64,000 nt of DNA from JARRQJ01 sp963810615. Its GTDB lineage: Bacteria > Pseudomonadota > Gammaproteobacteria > DRLM01. Location: contig CAWEOA010000001.1 of assembly GCA_963810615.1 (NCBI GenBank), forward strand, positions 186,001 through 250,000, in the 5' to 3' direction. Positions 60,335 to 64,000 of this stretch are shown piece after piece (positions within the stretch are counted from its first letter, which is position 1; each line of letters begins with the position of its first letter). The notes beneath the pieces were generated by a model. The model did no database searches and was not told the origin of the DNA. It was given only the letters and a program-made list of their open reading frames with translations. Made by a program: the position numbers and the translations under genes.

Positions 60335-63310
60335 TCATCGCGACAGTTGGTAGCTGACCATGCCACTGCCTACCTGGACCTCGCGCGAAGACATGGAAAA
60401 TAGATTTCCGACACCTCCGTCAGGGGCTACGTCCATCTTCATCAGTCGGTTTATGCTCCAGGTCAGGGTGCGGTCATACTGATGCGGTACATAGCTGATG
60501 AAGGATGCGGGATCGGCCACATCGATGTCGTTGTGCAGGGTCAATACGGGCAGTGTCACTTGTTTACGCACAAGCACCGCGTGAGCTGCGGGAACGAGAT
60601 ACCAGCCGCTCACGGCCGTGAGCGGCGCATTGGCCGTCACGTCGAACACCGTGAAGCCGCTGGTGGGGAAGTTCGTGCTGTCGCGCAGCGTAGATGCTGT
60701 ATTTTTCGGAAAACCGGGTTCCGATTGATAGCCGTACACCTGGCGCTGTTGTAGATAATTCACGTCGGGGCAGGTGGAGGTATGGCCGGAATGGACAACT
60801 TTCCAGTTGCGCACAGCGGCGGGCTGATCCAGATTCGAAGTATTTAAGATGTAATCGTACTCGTAGCTCAAAGTCTTGTGATGTGGGAGATTAATTGCAC
60901 TGACTGCAGCGTAAGTAGAATCGAAGTCCGCCAGCTGTGACCACGCAGAAGGAGACGGTGCCGCCGGTGTATCCGTCGCCACTGACTGTATCACGCCGAA
61001 ACTAGGGTCGGCTACCGTCACAGGGTTCCAGACGACGCCCCCCAGGTAGTTCAGCACCTGGGTAACCGGCGTCCATTTATCATTGCTACCGTTTTGCGGC
61101 AGACTCGGACACTGTGAAACGTTCAAGATATTTTCGACGAAACCCGCGCGCCACTCGGTGCTGGTCTTAAGACGTACCGAATTTTCACGCACTAGTTGAT
61201 CGATTAGATTGTCCGCGGAGTGTATGCTGTCGTCTCCGGGACTGATGTAAAAAGACTTGCCGGTGGTATTGGTAAAGGCGTATTCCTCGGCCGTGAGGGT
61301 AGTGTTGTACAAATTGCCGCGTTGATCGAAGCTGACGCCGGCGAAAGTCGCACTTCCGGTATCGGTGACCGTCCCCATGGTAAACGGTGCCACGACAAAC
61401 TCGACCTTGAATGTGAAGACGCTATTGGTGATATTCCCCGCCAAGTCCTCCACTGCGACGCGCAGGGCGTGGACATCGCTGGGTGATGATCGCAACCAAG
61501 CGTTGCTAAGTACCTCCGTTGCCAATGGCGCCAAATACTCACCGTTCACCGGTGTTAGCGCGGCCCACGGCACGACCACGTTGCCGTTTTTTTCATATTG
61601 AATACGAACCTTCAGCTGTTGCGTGGGAGAATTCACGCCATTGCTGGGAGGATCGCTGGCGCTGAAAGCGAAGAAGGGAATGTTATTGTCACTCAGCGCC
61701 GCACGCGTCTCCGCCACGCCGGCCAGATCGGTATGATCGGTCGCAATTGAAAGGGGTTCTGCGGTGTTGTTGTCGGTCAGCTTTTTTTCAGTGCAACTGC
61801 CGTCACCATTCGAAAAGCACGCATCGCCATGGCCTGCACTGGTGTCTATGACCGGCGGGCCTACATCGTAGTCGACGATCGCCACACTGTGGTTGCTGGC
61901 GCCCAGCGCCGTTTCGAGCACGATGGGGATATGGTTACTGCCCACCGTCAGATCTACCTGCGCACTCCATGTCTTGTCCGCATTGGGGGTGACCGCCATG
62001 CCCTGAATCGTGAGCGACTTGAATCCGAAGCCGTTGTCGTCGTAGTTGCCGGTCAAGGTAAAAGGGGTGTGATTGGTAACGGCGGCGGAAGTCACGTTGA
62101 CGAACACATTACCGAAGAGGTAGGTGAACTCCCGATGACTACTGAGGCCGAGAAAATCCGTGGTGGTCACGCCGATGGTATGTGTACCGTCGGCGTAGGC
62201 GCGCGTATCGATGGCCACCGCGGGATGGGCGGGATCGGCGGCGTCGCCGACCGCCACGCCATCCACCGAGAAGCGCACGCTCTCGGCGCCGGGTACGCTG
62301 GTGATAGTCACTTCGAAGTTGTAGACACCGGAGAATGCCGAGCCCTCCGTCAGAACCGGCACGATGACGGGTGCGAAGGCGACGGGATTTGCCTGCGCCT
62401 GAGCGCTGAACAGGGCGTTGGTGCTGAGCCTGTGTGCCAGATCGCTCAGCTCGCTGCGGCTAAGCCCGGTCTTGTTTTGCGGGCTGTCACTGACGGCGAG
62501 CAGATGCTGAGCGAGGGCGACGCGATATACATCTTGATTCAAGGCCACGTTGCCCAAGGCCAAGTCCATCATGGCATCAGCGGCCTTGTTGTAGCCGCGA
62601 CCGTCCAGCATGCCGTCGCTGACAATGTCGTTGTACATGACCTGTGCGAGGTACAAGGAGGTATATGGCGTGTGTTCCGACGCGTCGTTTTGCTGACTCA
62701 CCTGTTGTGCGAAGCTTGAGAGGGCGGCGAGGAGAAAGCCGTAAGTGTAGGGTGCGGTCAGTTGTGTGGTGGCGCCGTTGGGATCGGTGATGTTGTGCGG
62801 CAGGACACTGGCAACCGCCACACCGAAGAGCTGATCCGTGTCGTTGAGTGCCGTGTCCACCGCTTCAGACGGGTCTGTCCCCTGGGCGATCCGGTATTCC
62901 GCCAGGCCCGCGGCGAGCTGGGTCAAGGGTGTCACCATCACAGACAAGGGCTGCCCGGATTGATAAAGCGTCACCGCCTGCAACACCTGGCCCTCGTCGA
63001 CATTTACAGCGATGCCGTTGGCTTCTTCCGCATAGTGGCCGCCGCTTACCTCTACCAATACCGGCTGGCTGGGTGCCTGCATTTCAAGGCTGTAAAAGCC
63101 TTGCGCATCGGTGACGCCGCTGCCCAACAGCGCACCCTTGCCGTTGCGGTCCAGGGTGTACACTGCGACCTGGGCATTTTGGATCTCCGCGGCCACCGCG
63201 TTTCCCGAGACCGTGCTGGTGGGACGGGCGGGTGGTAATTCCCCCGAACCCCCACCGCAGGCCACCAATATCCAGGCCATTACGGCCAAGCACAGCAGTC
63301 TCGTTGTCAT
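60335..63310 (-). CDS. large secreted lipoprotein with Ig-like repeats
   Basis: 991 residues. A signal peptide ends in a lipobox (LVAC, Cys about residue 18) followed by GGGSGELPP, so the protein is lipidated. An N-terminal CarboxypepD_reg-like segment (about 35-115; VAVYTLDRNGKGALLGSGVTDAQGFY) is followed by an unrecognised helical part and, from about 320, Ig-like beta modules (FEVTITSVPGAESVRFSVDGV, LRVAVEDLAGNITNSVFTF). The C-terminal ~300 residues match nothing I know. Possibly cell-surface adhesion or matrix. AGGAAA precedes the ATG; it follows the barrel gene in the same direction by 36 bases. Confidence 0.7.
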   Translation of the reverse strand: MTTRLLCLAVMAWILVACGGGSGELPPARPTSTVSGNAVAAEIQNAQVAVYTLDRNGKGALLGSGVTDAQGFYSLEMQAPSQPVLVEVSGGHYAEEANGIAVNVDEGQVLQAVTLYQSGQPLSVMVTPLTQLAAGLAEYRIAQGTDPSEAVDTALNDTDQLFGVAVASVLPHNITDPNGATTQLTAPYTYGFLLAALSSFAQQVSQQNDASEHTPYTSLYLAQVMYNDIVSDGMLDGRGYNKAADAMMDLALGNVALNQDVYRVALAQHLLAVSDSPQNKTGLSRSELSDLAHRLSTNALFSAQAQANPVAFAPVIVPVLTEGSAFSGVYNFEVTITSVPGAESVRFSVDGVAVGDAADPAHPAVAIDTRAYADGTHTIGVTTTDFLGLSSHREFTYLFGNVFVNVTSAAVTNHTPFTLTGNYDDNGFGFKSLTIQGMAVTPNADKTWSAQVDLTVGSNHIPIVLETALGASNHSVAIVDYDVGPPVIDTSAGHGDACFSNGDGSCTEKKLTDNNTAEPLSIATDHTDLAGVAETRAALSDNNIPFFAFSASDPPSNGVNSPTQQLKVRIQYEKNGNVVVPWAALTPVNGEYLAPLATEVLSNAWLRSSPSDVHALRVAVEDLAGNITNSVFTFKVEFVVAPFTMGTVTDTGSATFAGVSFDQRGNLYNTTLTAEEYAFTNTTGKSFYISPGDDSIHSADNLIDQLVRENSVRLKTSTEWRAGFVENILNVSQCPSLPQNGSNDKWTPVTQVLNYLGGVVWNPVTVADPSFGVIQSVATDTPAAPSPSAWSQLADFDSTYAAVSAINLPHHKTLSYEYDYILNTSNLDQPAAVRNWKVVHSGHTSTCPDVNYLQQRQVYGYQSEPGFPKNTASTLRDSTNFPTSGFTVFDVTANAPLTAVSGWYLVPAAHAVLVRKQVTLPVLTLHNDIDVADPASFISYVPHQYDRTLTWSINRLMKMDVAPDGGVGNLFSMSSREVQVGSGMVSYQLSR

Positions 63311-63346
63311 GGCGATTTCCTGGCACGCGCGTCATGCGGCTCTTGC

Positions 63347-63946
63347 TCATTGATAGCGATATAAAATGCCCACGGACAAGGAGGTCTCGGTGATGCCTCC
63401 GTTCACAGGAATTACCTGCTCAAGCTTGGTACTCAGGTCCCAGTCGCGTGCCAGAGCCCACTCGCTGACGATATGGACGATGATCCCCAATGCCGTACTG
63501 GAACGATCCGTATAGGTATTCAATAGAAAGCCGTCGCTGTCCACGGTATAGCGCTTGGAATAGTGGTTGCGCGATAAATCCAAACCCGCGCCCAACCAAG
63601 GCGACCATTTTCCCCATTGCACATTGTGCTGTACCGCCAACCGAGCCCCAATGCGGCTCGCATCCTGCCCTATGTCGCCGGCGCCGGCATCCAGGCTGGT
63701 GCGAAAGTAGTATCCCTCCGCCCAATAACGCCAGCCGCGGGGCAACCAATCCGTGTAGATCAGGGTGAGCGGCTGAACATCCACCGCAGCCTTGGTGGAG
63801 CCGTCGGGATCGTCCACTGTCAGCCGGGAGATTCCCACGGCGTAACCGAAACGCGCCGTATTCTCCGGTAAGCCGATAGCCGCTGCCGACACCTGGCCAC
63901 TCAGCGAAAGTCCGAGCAGCGCCATCATCCATCGCAAACCAATCAT
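63347..63946 (-). CDS. small outer-membrane beta-barrel protein
   Basis: 199 residues. Signal peptide to about residue 22 (GLSLSGQVSAAA), then alternating aromatic/Gly strands (FGYAVGISRL, YYFRTSLDAG, WSPWLGAGLDLSRN, TSLSVGILYRYQ), typical of an 8-stranded OmpW/OmpX-type barrel. The final residue is Gln rather than Phe, slightly unusual. Precedes the lipoprotein gene in the same transcript, so the two are likely surface partners. Confidence 0.7.
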   Translation of the reverse strand: MIGLRWMMALLGLSLSGQVSAAAIGLPENTARFGYAVGISRLTVDDPDGSTKAAVDVQPLTLIYTDWLPRGWRYWAEGYYFRTSLDAGAGDIGQDASRIGARLAVQHNVQWGKWSPWLGAGLDLSRNHYSKRYTVDSDGFLLNTYTDRSSTALGIIVHIVSEWALARDWDLSTKLEQVIPVNGGITETSLSVGILYRYQ

Positions 63947-64000
63947 TGCACGTCTTCTTGTCGAGAGTACTGCTGATCATATTACCCCACTTCCCGCAGC

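Noticed and set aside
1..64000. CRISPR arrays, rRNA genes, intact IS elements, prophage genes
   Set aside because: Looked for regular direct repeats, rRNA signatures, transposase motifs and phage structural genes; none was seen.

Overview
The window reads as chromosome of a chemolithoautotrophic gammaproteobacterium, probably a sulfur oxidiser. Support: a complete alpha-carboxysome operon with form IA RuBisCO, a DAB-type inorganic-carbon uptake locus, two CbbR-like LysR regulators, the gammaproteobacterial ruvCAB / ybgC-tolQRAB-pal-cpoB / queE-queC block, and a PEP-CTERM/exosortase signature typical of environmental proteobacteria. No species is claimed.

Layout. 1-9 kb: unlinked single genes (DUF481 outer-membrane protein, monohaem cytochrome c, two 2OG-Fe(II) oxygenase-like proteins, Na/Pi cotransporter, VOC protein, FtsH). 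9-25 kb: CHASE-domain protein without an output domain, MscS channel, very long Lhr-type helicase whose reading frame carries a palindromic repeat, RlmM, GlgX, a PEP-CTERM protein, and small enzymes. 25-35.6 kb: housekeeping operons yebC, ruvC-ruvA-ruvB, ybgC-tolQ-tolR-tolA-tolB-pal-cpoB, queE, queC, then tRNA-Lys(UUU), followed by a decayed recombinase-family fragment.

36.3-54.2 kb is the CO2-concentrating region. csoS1D plus a NUDIX gene point left; cbbL-cbbS-csoS2-csoSCA-csoS4A-csoS4B-csoS1-csoS1-ferritin-like-acRAF-mcdA-mcdB-cbbR point right, followed by dabB, an extra NuoM-like membrane gene, dabA, a PII-like gene and a 67-residue protein. RuBisCO and carbonic anhydrase are packed by CsoS2 into a shell of CsoS1/CsoS4/CsoS1D; acRAF helps RuBisCO biogenesis; McdAB position the particles; the DAB complex loads the cytosol with bicarbonate; PII and CbbR are the likely regulators. 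cbbQ and cbbO are not in the window.

54.3-64 kb: purE-purK, a second CbbR-like gene, a class II aldolase fused to a Dabb domain, an exosortase-associated acyltransferase, and an operon of an outer-membrane barrel protein and a large Ig-like lipoprotein. Dispersed GC-rich palindromes of the CCCTCTCC/GGGTGAGGG kind occur between genes, once inside lhr and once directly before queC. No rRNA, CRISPR array or intact insertion sequence was seen.
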